Positions 9,128 to 19,534 of a DNA stretch of 64,000 nucleotides are shown here, piece after piece. Position 1 is the stretch's first letter. Every line of letters starts with the position of its first letter. The translations under genes were made by a program, and so were the position numbers. Source of the DNA: Malania oleifera (lineage: Eukaryota > Streptophyta > Magnoliopsida > Santalales > Ximeniaceae); assembly GCF_029873635.1 (NCBI RefSeq), contig NC_080420.1:123016719-123080718 (forward strand), in the 5' to 3' direction. The notes below the pieces were generated by a model that made no database searches, was not told the DNA's origin, and saw only the letters and a list, made by a program, of their open reading frames with translations.

Positions 9128-11214
9128 TGTAACGACCTGCTTAACTTATCATATAGTTAATCATATTTAATAAAGTCAACCCGAACCCGTGGGTAACGGG
9201 GACACACCTAAAGTACACAGAGGAAACCTAGGTAGTAGTAAATATAAATTACATTCATCAAACCATAAAATACATGATACCAGAGTTAATTACAATCCAC
9301 AATATTACTGTACTCATATATAATCCCCAAAATATCCAAAAATATAACTATATCTAGGATCCTGCATAAAAAATCTCCTGATCCTAGTTCAAAACTTACC
9401 CTCCTAACGGGGTAATAACTACTGCTTCAACGGCAACCTCAGTCCGCCAGTCTATCTGGGTTTCCTAAAAATTTATTTAAGTTAGGGTGAAACACCTCTC
9501 AGTAAGGGAAAATAAACTAAATACAGTTATGTGGCAACATGAATATTCAATGCTATTATAGATATACAATACATTTTGCATACTAGAAAATATTAATCAT
9601 TTAATAACTGCATAAACATATACTTTCATATTTCTAATAAATCGTTCTGTTCATGAACTGTCTAATATAGCTAATAATACTGAAATTTACCCAAGATGCA
9701 TAGCTAGCTGATGTCATGTATTACCCCCCATGACATATTGTACAACCTGATGGCGGGACCCGACAATGGCTGGCCGACCACTGCCGAGTAAAAAATATCT
9801 GTAAGTACGATGGGCCTGCCACACCCTGGTCCGGACTACCAGTTGGACGTCTACAACTCTACACTGAAAGCCACATCGACTATCCATCTCCCAGCCCCTC
9901 TACATGTAGGGGCGGTTAGCACAAGTCTAAAACATAATAATCTCATCTGTATAGCTACGGTACCGTGCTCCTGTAACTGAACTGAACTATCATCCGGATT
10001 CTGATAATATATAATACATGATAATATACAGTTTAACGTAAATAGATTGATATCATTTTCTATAATAGTATAAATACATACGGCCTTACGCCGATTACTT
10101 TCACATCTGCAGTCTTGCTTCGAACATTTCATAAATATGGTTCTGCGCCGAAATCATACATAATTCACGGCCTTGCGCCGCCTATCAATCACGGCATTGC
10201 ACCGAACATTTCATAAATAATAATATGAATAAACATGTTATTTATCATGTATTGCAAAATCGTAATGTACTGCATTATTCCATATCTTTTGAAAACATAC
10301 TTTATCTATATAATTGCTTTAACATAATACTTTTCACATAAAATAATATTCATGCCACACAATGTTGAATAAGACCATATATTCTATACTGAAATCATAT
10401 TTTCTAGCATTTCATACTAATACATACATTTCAATATAATAGCAATATTTTGCCAAATAAACATTTTCTCAATGATACTCACATAAAATACATGTTTTTT
10501 GAAAATAAATCTATTAATAGTTTCATAATAATTTTCATGGAAAAAAAAGCTATTTTAGTTTATTCTCTTACCTGATTTTTGCAAAGAAACCCCCTAAAAT
10601 ACACTCGTCCTGTACTTGCAAGGTTCCCTGTTCAACACCCTAAAATCAACATTTCTTATAACTAAACTTCAATATTTCTTCATGTACAACATTTCATATA
10701 ACTATGGAAAGACCAAATTTTGAATAAAAAGTCTTACCTTAAAAAAGGGAAGAATTCCAAAGTAGCTCCACCGACAATCCACTCCGATAGATTTGTAGAG
10801 AACTTTCCTAGGAGCGTCGTGGTGGCTTCAGATCTTCGAACCGGCGAGAATCTAGCCCGAGATCTTAGAGAGAAGGGGGAGAAATCGAAGAGGAGAGAAA
10901 GAGAGAGTGAGCGTTCTGCGTGAAATTTCTGAGAGAAAATCGAGTTTAGGGCTATTTATACACTGACCTTCGTCGACGAGGTCAAGAAGGCAATTCGTCA
11001 ACGAACTCTCACCCCTCGTCGATGAAATTCAGAATCGCCAAAACTCCCTCTCGGTATCTTCTCATCGACAAAACACGTCCCCGTCGATGAGTCCCTCATG
11101 TGTTCTCGTCGACGAATCCCCTGTGTTTGTTGATGAGACTCTATTTATTTACCTTCTTTTATTCCTTTCTCCTTCTTCCATTATTTAAATACCGTAATTA
11201 TCTGGGTCACTACA
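9128..11214 (-). mobile_element. Solo LTR (gypsy) inside the 3' LTR of element A
   Basis: A 2.1-kb unit from TGTAACGACCTGC to GGGTCACTACA. Flanks are CAGTG (9123-9127) and CAGGG (11215-11219), a 5-bp TSD with one substitution; the uninterrupted sequence in LTR B supports CAGGG or similar. Read on the minus strand it begins TGTAGTGACCC, has TATAAATA beside a palindrome array (10953-11137), and ends GCAGGTCGTTACA. It has no coding capacity and is the same family as the solo LTR at 2862-7281. Confidence 0.88.
10953..11137 (-). promoter_or_regulatory. LTR promoter: TATA plus seven-unit palindrome array
   Basis: The minus-strand TATAAATA (10953-10960) is 8 bp from the first unit. Units start at 10969, 10994, 11015, 11061, 11080, 11105 and 11126 (spacing 25, 21, 46, 19, 25, 21). 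The wide gap carries CTCTCGGTATCTT. Confidence 0.75.
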
Positions 11215-11464
11215 CAGGGTAAGTAGATTATTTAAGGGTTATTTGGTTTGTAAGTTTTTCTGAGCCCAGATTTCGTAGTAGATGTTGTTATACTGGTGTT
11301 TGCGATGATTTATATGGGTGTTGTGAATTCAGGATTTGAGGCTTTTACTGCAGACGGGTTAGGGAACCTAGTGGGTGTTCTTAGGAATCCAGGTTAGATG
11401 ATGAATAGTTTATGATTTAGGTAATGTAGGTATGAAAATTATTCTGAGAATTCATTTGACAGTA

Positions 11465-11528
<64 letters not shown>
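11465..11528. repeat. (TA)n(TG)n microsatellite
   Basis: A short TA run is followed by about 26 TG units within the 3' LTR of element A. Confidence 0.95.
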
Positions 11529-11531
<3 letters not shown>

Positions 11532-12290
11532 TTCATGATTATGGAATTATGAACGCCGTGGGCGTGAATTAGAATTAGTAGATGAACCTATTTTGTTAGG
11601 TAAGGGAAATATGCTATGCTAGTAATTTTGGAAATGTTATCAGAAAATATGTGTGTTACAGGGAAAAATTCTATAGGATATAAATTACTTTTATTATCAG
11701 GAAAAATCTAGATTTCAGTAAATGGGTTTAATATTTATTTAATTGTGTGGCATGAGTAATTATCAGATTCAGCATGAATTTTATTCAGTTTATAGATATC
11801 ATGTTTTACAGAATAAATATATATACAAACAGATATTTTTACAGTTTACATTCAGATAGATATTTTACAGTACTTTCAAATATACCATGATATTCAGATT
11901 ATAGAACCATAACATTTAGTTATTCAGTATTCAGTTATTCAAATTATACAGCACATTCAGATCAGCTATTATAATGTTATGGTTATTTTAGATATATCAT
12001 AATCATGGTAAAACAGCAAGGTAATATATATAATATATATAATAGTATTATATAGTATCAGACCTTGATGAATCATATTAGTTATTAGCAGAGCACGGTA
12101 CCTTAGTTATTTTAAATCAAAGTGCAACCACATATCTCAGATAGTGTGTGGATTTCCGTCAACCGTGCCTATGGAGGGATTGCAGGCTCCCCAGAAGTTT
12201 GGGTTGAGGAGACCGGTTTGACGAGGTAGATATCAGTATCGTGTCTAGGAAGGATTACAGTTGGTCAGTCTAATGATTGGTAGAGAATCT

Positions 12291-12770
12291 CCCCATGAAC
12301 CTTGTGGCGATTCCCAATCGTCAATATGGACTATAACGAAATCGGAATCGAAGAGAGAGAGAGAGAGAGAGAGAAAGGGAAAATCGTAGGTTTAGAGAGA
12401 GAGAGCGAGAGGAGAGAGAAAATACGCTGAAAAATGAGGGTTTTCATATTTATAGGCCGACGTTCATCGACGAGTTCAAGTGATTCGTCGACGAACCCAT
12501 GAAGGTACTTCGTTGATGATGACGCTAGTTCGTCGACGAACCTGAAATTTCTTGAAATTTCCCAAACTCTCGGTATCTTTTCGTCGCCGAAATACGTGTA
12601 CTTCGTTGACGAAATCTACGAGACATTTGTCAACGAAGACCCTGGGTTCGTCGACGAATCCCTACTATTCTCCCTTTTAAATTTCCTTCATTTTTCTTAT
12701 TCTTTTCCTCTCTCTCTTTATTTTCTCTTCTTTTATTATTTTTATTAATTAAATTTTCTGGGTCTTTACA
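12291..12770 (-). mobile_element. 5' fragment of a minus-strand gypsy LTR
   Basis: Read on the minus strand the piece starts TGTAAAGACCCAGAAAA at 12770 and runs about 480 bp. It includes an eight-unit palindrome array, TATAAATA and a GA-rich leader (GA run 12351-12374), then stops abruptly near 12290 against the LTR of element A. The rest of the LTR and any internal region are missing. On the other side it abuts a copia gag remnant. Confidence 0.7.
12447..12658 (-). promoter_or_regulatory. LTR promoter: TATA plus eight-unit palindrome array
   Basis: The minus-strand TATAAATA (12447-12454) is 8 bp from the first unit. Unit starts are 12463, 12484, 12509, 12529, 12580, 12602, 12626 and 12647 (spacing 21, 25, 20, 51, 22, 24, 21). 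Three units are perfect TTCGTCGACGAA. The wide gap holds CTCTCGGTATCTT. Confidence 0.75.
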
Positions 12771-12775
12771 AATCT

Positions 12776-13045
12776 CCCGTGTGAGAGAATTCAAAATCCA
12801 CGAAAGCACCATATTGTTGCAACAAAACCACATAATATACAATGGATCAGCTTGATCTTCAAGCTTAGAAAATGTTCCATCCACAAAATATGTTTTGTTC
12901 TTGGCATTGAGAGTTGTCAACATTGATTTGCTCCATGTATAATAATTCTCATCATTCAAAGGCTAAGAAATCAAGATTGAACTAGGACTTTCTCCTTGAT
13001 GGAGGAAATATGGATTGGAAAAATCCTCAATCAAGAATCGAGCAT
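12776..13045 (-). pseudogene. Ty1/copia gag N-terminal fragment
   Basis: The minus strand reads SNPYFLHQGESPSSIL, then a stop, then NDENYYTWSKSMLTTLNAKN, FVDGTF and a tail ending SWILNSLTREI. These are the conserved N-terminal motifs of copia/UBN2-type gag. It starts right after a PBS and is cut after about 80 residues by the gypsy LTR fragment. The in-frame TAG and the truncation make it dead. Confidence 0.8.
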
Positions 13046-13060
13046 CTTGCTTTGATACCA

Positions 13061-13450
13061 TGTTAAAATTGAAAACAAGAATAATATAGCAGAAAAACAA
13101 GGAAATAAAACTAAATCTTGGAGACAAAACTCAAATCTCCAATTTGTATTTTATTTCTTGTGTGTTCTTTTTATGTACATCATAAATTAGTTAGTTGGAA
13201 TTCTGCATGTATATAACTAAACAATTAAATGTTAAAATAACAAGAAATAAACGTTGAAAAATAGAAAAATAAACCAATCGTAATAGCAAGAAACCATCAA
13301 CGAATATAGGCAATCAGTCGATGGTTTGAGACAGAAAGCTATCAGTCGATAAATTCTCGACTGTTTGTGCAATTGTTTGAGGCAAAGAACAACCAGAGAA
13401 CAAACCGTTGACGAAATAGCTATAACCATCGACGATTTGTGTCCTGAAGC
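13061..13450 (-). mobile_element. Copia LTR fragment with PBS
   Basis: At 13046-13060 the plus strand reads CTTGCTTTGATACCA, the complement of a TGGTATCAAAGC primer site. The adjoining sequence from TGTTAAAATTG at 13061 is therefore the end of the 5' LTR of the gag fragment on the left. It contains a TATATA element near 13210 and several CGTTGACGA/CATCGACGA half-palindromes (13284-13440). The far boundary cannot be placed exactly. Confidence 0.6.
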
Positions 13451-13477
13451 CAAGTATAAATTTAATAGAGTACCTTG

Positions 13478-13614
13478 GTTGTGGAGCTCACATGGAGCTC
13501 AGTCATGGCCTCAAGGAGACCACCTCGATCGTGAGACCCATGTAGAACTCGATCATGACCTTGAGGAGAGCGCTATGGTTGCGAGGCTTACGTGGAGGTC
13601 AATCATAGCATAAA
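13478..13614. repeat. Short minisatellite (about three 45-50-bp units)
   Basis: Degenerate tandem units around GAGCTCAGTCATGGCCTCAA, GAACTCGATCATGACCTTGA and GAGGTCAATCATAGC, alternating with TCGATCGTGAGACCCATGT-like spacers. It lies between the copia LTR and the PPR gene. Confidence 0.55.
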
Positions 13615-13722
13615 GACGAGTCTTCGATTTTGTTTTATAGCGAAGATCCCTACAAAATTTACAGTCAAATTATTTACAAGTCTAAACTCAATTTTGCTTA
13701 GGCTTAAACCCTCAAACAAGGA

Positions 13723-13741
13723 TTTTTTTTTTTTTTTTTTT
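13723..13741. repeat. Poly-T tract
   Basis: Nineteen T upstream of the PPR gene. The rest of 13615-14133 shows no gene and may hold the PPR promoter and 5' leader. Confidence 0.9.
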
Positions 13742-14133
13742 GCCTTAGCGCACTCAAAATTAGGGTTGAGAATAATTCATTCGTGCAAATGGCTACCTAG
13801 CAAACAAAAAAGGCAAAGAAAGCGAAGAAAACAAAAACTTGGAGAGGTACTACTGCCGCTTGGAAGCATTAGACCCCCTGCCGTTTGATACTTTGATCCA
13901 TATGTTCAGCCCTTTGTCGGAATGGGCTGGTAAGAAATAATCTCAGAAGCTTTTGGTTGTCTTCTTGCTGCGAAAACCCATTTCAAGCTTACGCTTGAAG
14001 ACTCTCGGTCAAATATCAATTTAAAAAACTGAGTTTGATTAATGGGTAGCTGAAAAAAAAATCGCAAATTATTCACCAGGATCTCAGAATTTAAGCTATT
14101 TCTCATCTGGGTCATTTGGGTTCTCTCCCATCA

Positions 14134-16251
14134 ATGCGGTTTTCGTTGATCCCATGTCGAACTCACTGCACATATGCTGCATATGCAGTTTCCCCCAACT
14201 CTCAGATTTCTCGGTTTGCTCGCCTTGGCCAAATTGACCACGCCCGAAGGGTGTTCGATAGAATTCCCAGTAAGAACATTGTTTCTTGGAACTCAATAAT
14301 CGCTGGGTATTTCCAAAACTGTTTGCCTCGAGAAGCTAAGATTCTGTTTGATAAAATGCCTGAGAGGAACACAGTTTCTTGGAATGGTTTGATTGCTGGG
14401 TATGTTAAGAACAGAATGGTGAGTGAGGCACGTAAAATATTTGACATGATGCCGGAGCGCAATGTGGTTTCGTGGACTGCAATGGTTAGAGGTTATGTAG
14501 AAGTGGGTATGATTTCAGAGGCAGAATCTTTGTTTTGGCAAATGCCGGAAAAGAATGTCATTTCTTGGACGGTGATGTTAGGTGGTCTAATTCAGGAAGG
14601 TCGGATTGACGAGGCTCGCCAACTTTTCGATATGATGCCTGTAAAGGATGTGGTTGCTAGGACTAACATGATAACTGGGTATTGTCAAGAAGGTCGTTTA
14701 GCTGAAGCGCGTGAGCTTTTTGATGAGATGCCTCGCCGAAATGTGATTTCTTGGACTACCATGATTTGTGGTTATGCACAGAATCAACGGGTGGATATTG
14801 CTCGGAAGCTCTTTGAGGTGATGCCGGAGAAGAATGAGGTGTCCTGGACTGCTATGTTGATAGGGTACACTCAATGTGGACGGATAGAAGCGGCATCAGA
14901 GCTTTTTGATGCAATGCTGGTGAAGTCGGTCCCTGCTTGTAATGCAATGATCCTTGGGTTTGGTCAGAACGGGCAGGTAGCTAAAGCAAGGGAAGTTTTT
15001 GATAAAGTGCGTGAGAAGGATGATGGGACATGGAGTGCAATGATCAAATGCTATGAACGGAATGGATGTGAATTGGAAGCACTTGATTTGTTTGCTTTGA
15101 TGCAAAGAGAAAAGGTCCAGCCAAATTTCCCTTCTCTGATCAGTGTTCTTTCTGTTTGTGCCAGCCTGGCAAGTCTTGATCATGGTAAACAGATTCATGC
15201 ACAGCTGGTGAAATCCCAATTTGATAATGATGTGTATGTTGCCTCTATTTTGATGACAATGTATGTCAAATGCGGTGATCTTGTTAAAGCAAAACAGGTG
15301 TTTGATAGGTTTTCTTCCAAGGACATTGTTATGTGGAATTCTATTATAACTGGTTATGCCCAGCATGGCTTAGGAAAGGAAGCTTTAGGAGTATTCTCTG
15401 AAATGCGCTATTTAGATATTGAACCAGATGATGTTACTTTTGTTGGTGTTCTCTCAGCTTGCAGCTACACTGGAAAGGTTAAAGAAGGCATTGAAATTTT
15501 TGAGTCAATGAAATTTAAATATCAAGTGGAGCCAGGAACTGAGCATTATGCTTGCTTGGTGGATCTCCTTGGCCGAGCAGGCCATGTAAAGGAGGCTATG
15601 ACTTTAATTGTTAAAATGCCAGTAGAAGCAGATGCCATTGTTTGGGGTTCTTTATTAGGTGCATGTAGAACTCACGGGAACTTGGATTTGGCTGAAGTTG
15701 CTGCAAAGAAACTTGTACTGCTTGAGCCAAAGAATGCTGGGCCTTATATCTTGCTGTCAAATATCTATGCTTCAAAAGGAAGATGGGGTGATGTTTCAGA
15801 GCTGAGGAAAACAATGAGGGCGAGGAGTGTGAGTAAATCACCGGGTTGTAGCTGGATCGAGGTAGATAAACAAGTGCATATGTTTACAGGTGGGGAAAGT
15901 GTCTGCCACCCAGAGCATACAATGATTGAAAGGATGTTGGAGAAGTTAAGTGGATTGTTAAGAGAAGTTGGGTATTGTCCCGATGGTAGCTTTGTGCTGC
16001 ATGATGTGGATGAGGAAGAGAAGGCACACAGCTTGGGTTATCACAGCGAGAAACTGGCTGTGGCATATGGGCTTCTGAAGCTGCCTGAGGGGATGCCCAT
16101 TCGGGTGATGAAGAACCTTCGGGTTTGTGGCGATTGCCATTCTGCAATTAAATTAATTGCAAAAGTAACTGGACGAGATATCATATTGAGGGATGCAAAT
16201 AGATTCCACCATTTTAAGGATGGCTACTGTTCTTGTAGGGATTTTTGGTGA
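14134..16251 (+). CDS. PPR protein, PLS-DYW subclass (At1g56690-like)
   Basis: Single-exon gene of 705 residues. I start at ATG 14134 because the in-frame codon at 14116 is TTG, not ATG. About fifteen PPR motifs in PLS order fill residues 30-560, many with the signature FDxMPxRNVVSWTAMIxGY. A PG box (SPGCSWIEVD, about residue 569), an E/E+ region and a C-terminal DYW deaminase domain follow. Zinc/active-site motifs are HSE (637-639) and CGDCH (665-669), and the protein ends CSCRDFW, a variant of the usual DYW. Proteins of this class bind organellar transcripts and perform or recruit C-to-U editing. Overall it closely resembles Arabidopsis At1g56690, predicted mitochondrial; the short N-terminus fits an organelle target signal. 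The edited site is not inferable. It converges with the NIMIN gene. Confidence 0.97.
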   Translation: MRFSLIPCRTHCTYAAYAVSPNSQISRFARLGQIDHARRVFDRIPSKNIVSWNSIIAGYFQNCLPREAKILFDKMPERNTVSWNGLIAGYVKNRMVSEARKIFDMMPERNVVSWTAMVRGYVEVGMISEAESLFWQMPEKNVISWTVMLGGLIQEGRIDEARQLFDMMPVKDVVARTNMITGYCQEGRLAEARELFDEMPRRNVISWTTMICGYAQNQRVDIARKLFEVMPEKNEVSWTAMLIGYTQCGRIEAASELFDAMLVKSVPACNAMILGFGQNGQVAKAREVFDKVREKDDGTWSAMIKCYERNGCELEALDLFALMQREKVQPNFPSLISVLSVCASLASLDHGKQIHAQLVKSQFDNDVYVASILMTMYVKCGDLVKAKQVFDRFSSKDIVMWNSIITGYAQHGLGKEALGVFSEMRYLDIEPDDVTFVGVLSACSYTGKVKEGIEIFESMKFKYQVEPGTEHYACLVDLLGRAGHVKEAMTLIVKMPVEADAIVWGSLLGACRTHGNLDLAEVAAKKLVLLEPKNAGPYILLSNIYASKGRWGDVSELRKTMRARSVSKSPGCSWIEVDKQVHMFTGGESVCHPEHTMIERMLEKLSGLLREVGYCPDGSFVLHDVDEEEKAHSLGYHSEKLAVAYGLLKLPEGMPIRVMKNLRVCGDCHSAIKLIAKVTGRDIILRDANRFHHFKDGYCSCRDFW

Positions 16252-17535
16252 ATGCTCAGTATCTAATTTTAGCCATGTATCCTGAGGATAGACTGGTTCT
16301 GATATCGAGCATATCCACTCTGTGTGGTCCAAATATTGGATCATCTGCATCAGAAATCAGTATATTGTGCTTGGATTGGAGGATTTGAAACAGCAAGTGC
16401 TTGACTTGGGTATTGCCATTTGACAACGTTAACAGAATGTGGTCTCTGTTTCTGAGATGATAATCACGATGCACTTGATGTGTTTGACCATTCAGGGATG
16501 CCCTGCTGAGATTTCTTTGTAACTTGCTCTACTCATGCCTTGCTCATGGTTTTCCTGGTATCATCAACTCTCTAGGAATATGTTTGAAGGGCTGTGAAAT
16601 TAACTGAGTAGTTGCAGCACATAATGGATGGTGACAATGTCTGTGTATATGCCAATTCTGATAATCTTCCCTACTTACATGTGGAAATTCAAGATCCTTG
16701 CCAACTTCCATTGCCTTAGAAATATCCACCACCACCACCGCCCCCTCTTCCTTCCCTATTTTAACTCAGTATAATTTTTATTCTATAAATTCTCCATTGT
16801 CCATAAGTTTTCTATTCCTATTCTGTGCATGTACAGTAACAGGAAGAGGTTTTACTGAGGCGTTCAATAATTGGAACTTGGAAGTATACTGAAGTGATTG
16901 AAGACGGCTGCCATTGTGAAAAAACCAATACACCATAGCAGATATATAAGGACTATGGGTTCTAGATCGAATGGGCAACCACAATTTATTTGTGATTGTT
17001 GCAGGCTGCCTGGAGTGAAGTGTGAGTTTTGAACCTGCTTCCAATACCATATTCGGGTTCAAGAATGGACTTAGAGCTGCTTGTGTGACTATTTTCGCTG
17101 AAGATCATCCAGGGTTTGATGATTGATGATGGGCAGTTATGGTGTGATTAATCATGTCTGGATTGCTAATGATGAAATCATGGTATGCACTCACTTACAC
17201 TTTGTTTTTTGCAATATTTCATTTTGTTAAATTTGATGGCACAATCTCAATAGTAGCAGTGCAATGGGCTGCTTGATCATATTTATTAAACTTGACTCGA
17301 TTTTTAATCCTGAAAAGAAGAATTATCTCTCTTTAGGCCATGATTGTTTCTCATACAAGGCAAGATGCTTCATTTGCTTTCAAGAATGAAACTGCTAACT
17401 AATCACAGGGATTTTCTAGGGGATCAGACAACCCAAGTGTTCATCAGTCCCCCTCTTCATATTCTTAGATGGCATACATACTACAGTTCTCTGTTGAACA
17501 GTTCACTGCATGCTCATTCTTGGATTCCAAACCCT
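16252..17535. other. Intergenic region between convergent PPR and NIMIN genes
   Basis: No convincing coding region. It should hold the 3' UTRs of both genes. Short ORFs here have no recognisable motif and biased, low-complexity composition. Nothing transposon-like was recognised. Confidence 0.5.
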
Positions 17536-17865
17536 CTACAAGGAAAGCTTAAGGTCTAAACCATCACCTCCCCCTTCTCCTTCCTTGTTTTCTTCCCTCC
17601 TGGAAGGTCCTGCTCCCTTTGAAGAAGAACCTTTGGAGAGAGCATCCTCCGCGAAATCCTCCAGCTGGAATGTTGGGTTCCACTTGCCGCCGCTTGGCTT
17701 CTCTTCCTTTGCCTCCTCCTTCTCGTCCTCCTTCGGCCGGCTTCCGACGAGTCGTTGTTGCACTTCACGCGTATTCCTTATGATAGCAAAGAACTTCTCT
17801 ATCTTCTCTTCTTCATCTTCATCTTCCTCACCCACCATCGTCCTCCTCTTTGTTTCTCCCTCCAT
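17536..17865 (-). CDS. NIMIN: NIMIN-type NPR1-interacting protein
   Basis: Intronless 109-residue acidic protein. An acidic N-terminus (EEDEDEEEKIEKFFAIIRN, residues 13-31) carries the EKFFxIIR segment shared by NIM1/NPR1-interacting proteins. A second conserved block, FQLEDFAEDAL (about 68-78), contains the EDF motif. The C-terminus is the EAR-type repression motif LDLKLSL. Family members bind NPR1 in the nucleus and damp salicylic-acid-induced PR gene expression; EAR motifs recruit TOPLESS-type corepressors. Length fits the family (about 100-140). The ATG follows a CT-rich leader. The order of motifs suggests a NIMIN1- or NIMIN3-like member; which one needs a tree. The opposite-strand 122-residue ORF is a shadow. 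Confidence 0.87.
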   Translation of the reverse strand: MEGETKRRTMVGEEDEDEEEKIEKFFAIIRNTREVQQRLVGSRPKEDEKEEAKEEKPSGGKWNPTFQLEDFAEDALSKGSSSKGAGPSRREENKEGEGGGDGLDLKLSL

Positions 17866-17876
17866 ACTATTCTTCT

Positions 17877-17902
17877 GAGAGAGAGAGAGAGAGAGAGAGA
17901 GG
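17877..17902. repeat. (GA)n microsatellite in NIMIN 5' leader
   Basis: Thirteen GA units (CT on the gene's strand), ending 11 bp before the NIMIN start codon. Such CT runs are common in plant 5' UTRs. Confidence 0.9.
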
Positions 17903-18510
17903 TGTCTTGATGAGCCTAGTCCCTAGTTATAAAAAACCTTGATGAAGTCGACTCTTCCTTTTTTCACACCTAAAAGAAGTTGACAATAGCTAAAAATATT
18001 TATTATATAGCCGTCATTACGATATGAAGAATTTAACTTAGACTTACTCTGAGTTTAGTCAAAACCCATATAAGTTTAAATTCACGATTCACAAGATCTC
18101 GAACTGAAAAGGTGTGCATGCTGAACACCACTTAAATTACTATTATTATGATTATTTTATTTAGGGATAGACAGAGTGATGGACGAGAATCATTTTATGG
18201 GTTAGATTTAGAGATCAGCAATCGCGTCCGTAACGTAATGTGGTATGCCTGAGGGTTGTGTGTCAGTACGTGCCGTTGGCGTGAGGTTATTGTCATGGGT
18301 GCGTCCATCTATGCTGGCGTCTTTATCTTTTGCTGGCAATGCTTCACATCAGGGTATCCCCACCCATCCCCCCATCTCTCTTTTCCATTTTTAGCATTCC
18401 CCGTCTCTTTTTCTTTTTTCCTTTTTTAAACACTAGCACGGAATAAAGTAAGGTTCTTTTAGATTTTTAATTTTTATGAATTTAATAAATAAATAAAATT
18501 ATATAGTGGT

Positions 18511-18520
18511 ACACGTCATG
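18511..18520 (-). promoter_or_regulatory. Possible TGACG element upstream of NIMIN
   Basis: ACACGTCATG gives TGACGTGT on the gene's strand, about 650 bp upstream. TGACG is the half-site of SA-responsive as-1 elements bound by TGA factors. Only isolated half-sites are seen, not a spaced pair, so this is weak. Confidence 0.25.
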
Positions 18521-19345
18521 GTGACACGGATCCACGCAGTAGGTGCAACTAAGCATAGAAAATAAATGCTTAGTGATAAGGGTATGTGATAGTAGATGCC
18601 CCAATTTAATCAGGCATACCTAAGAAGACCGGGCGAAATAAAGTTTGACTTTGAGTCTTGGATGAAACCCTTTGTCCAAAATCAAGACCTTGTGTCCCCA
18701 CTTTCAAAAAATTGAATCTCTTTGATTTGAGTTCTTTCAAAACTTCAACAAAAATTGATTTCTTCTCTCTTTTCATTTGGAAACTGAGTTTTGTAATTTT
18801 TAATTAGAGTCCTTGATTTTTCAAAATAGAGTCTCCAGAATGTTCAAATCAAGTTGCTAGATTTTTTTTTTTTTAAAAGTCCTCTTGATTTTAGTTGTAA
18901 ACCCAGTTTTAATAATCTTAGTATAGGTTCTTTTAGTTGCATAATTAATCTCCTTTTGTAGTTGAGGCACCCGTAATTAATTCCTTATTAAATGATGTTT
19001 GTTTTTTTTTTTAATTTAAAAAATTAAGTCCTGTAATAATTTTTTAATTTGGGTCCTTAGATTTTTGAATTGGATCTTTCAAATGTTAATCAAGTATTTT
19101 AGATTGAGTGAGTCTTTTAATTTCAAAACCAGGTTTTCTTTTGAGACTTAAGGACAAGTTTTGTTACCGGGTATTCTTTGGCAGGGCGGGTTAGTGTTGA
19201 CATGGGTATTTTAGCCAGAAAATTAAAAATAATACATGATGTCACATTTTATTAGAAAAAGGAGGAGGAGGACACACGCCTCCAATGGGGTACAGGTACA
19301 CGTGCAAGAAGTTTACAAAAAAAAATTCAAAAAAATACAAGAAAT

Positions 19346-19373
19346 AAAAAAAAAAAAAAAAAAAAAAAAAAAA
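19346..19373. repeat. Poly-A tract
   Basis: Uninterrupted run of about 28 A in the unassigned region. Confidence 0.9.
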
Positions 19374-19518
19374 CAAAATGCAAGAAAATAAAATGCAAGC
19401 ATATAAAAAAAGGAAATGTTACAAGGAAAAGATAAGTGGTACAAACACATGTTGCAAGGATTGAACTCGAGGGTACATACACATAGAAGTTACAAAAAGA
19501 AATAATAATAAACACAAG

Positions 19519-19534
19519 CCCCCCCCCCCCCCCC
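19519..19534. repeat. Poly-C tract
   Basis: Sixteen C in a row. Confidence 0.9.

Larger units (their letters stand above)
8652..12285 (+). mobile_element. 3' LTR of element A, interrupted and 3'-truncated
   Basis: Starts TGTGAAGACCC right after the polypurine tract. The promoter array and TATA lie at 8722-8916. The LTR is broken at 9127 by a solo LTR and resumes at 11220 with GTAAGTAGATTATTT, the same junction as in LTR B near 23884. It runs to about 12285, where it meets a minus-strand LTR fragment, so its true 3' end is lost. It matches, in reverse, the solo LTR at 2862-7281. Confidence 0.8.

Noticed and set aside
12286-12775. AATCT at both edges of the minus-strand LTR fragment, read as a TSD
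   Set aside because: The left edge inside AATCT starts CCCCATG, not TG, and the LTR lacks its 3' half, so a true TSD cannot be there. Probably chance.
14116-14133. Start of the PPR protein six residues further upstream
   Set aside because: The codon at 14116 is TTG. The first in-frame ATG is at 14134 and gives the length expected from the Arabidopsis relative.
17510-17878. 122-residue plus-strand ORF over the NIMIN gene
   Set aside because: It is serine-rich low-complexity sequence that mirrors the acidic coding of the minus-strand NIMIN gene.
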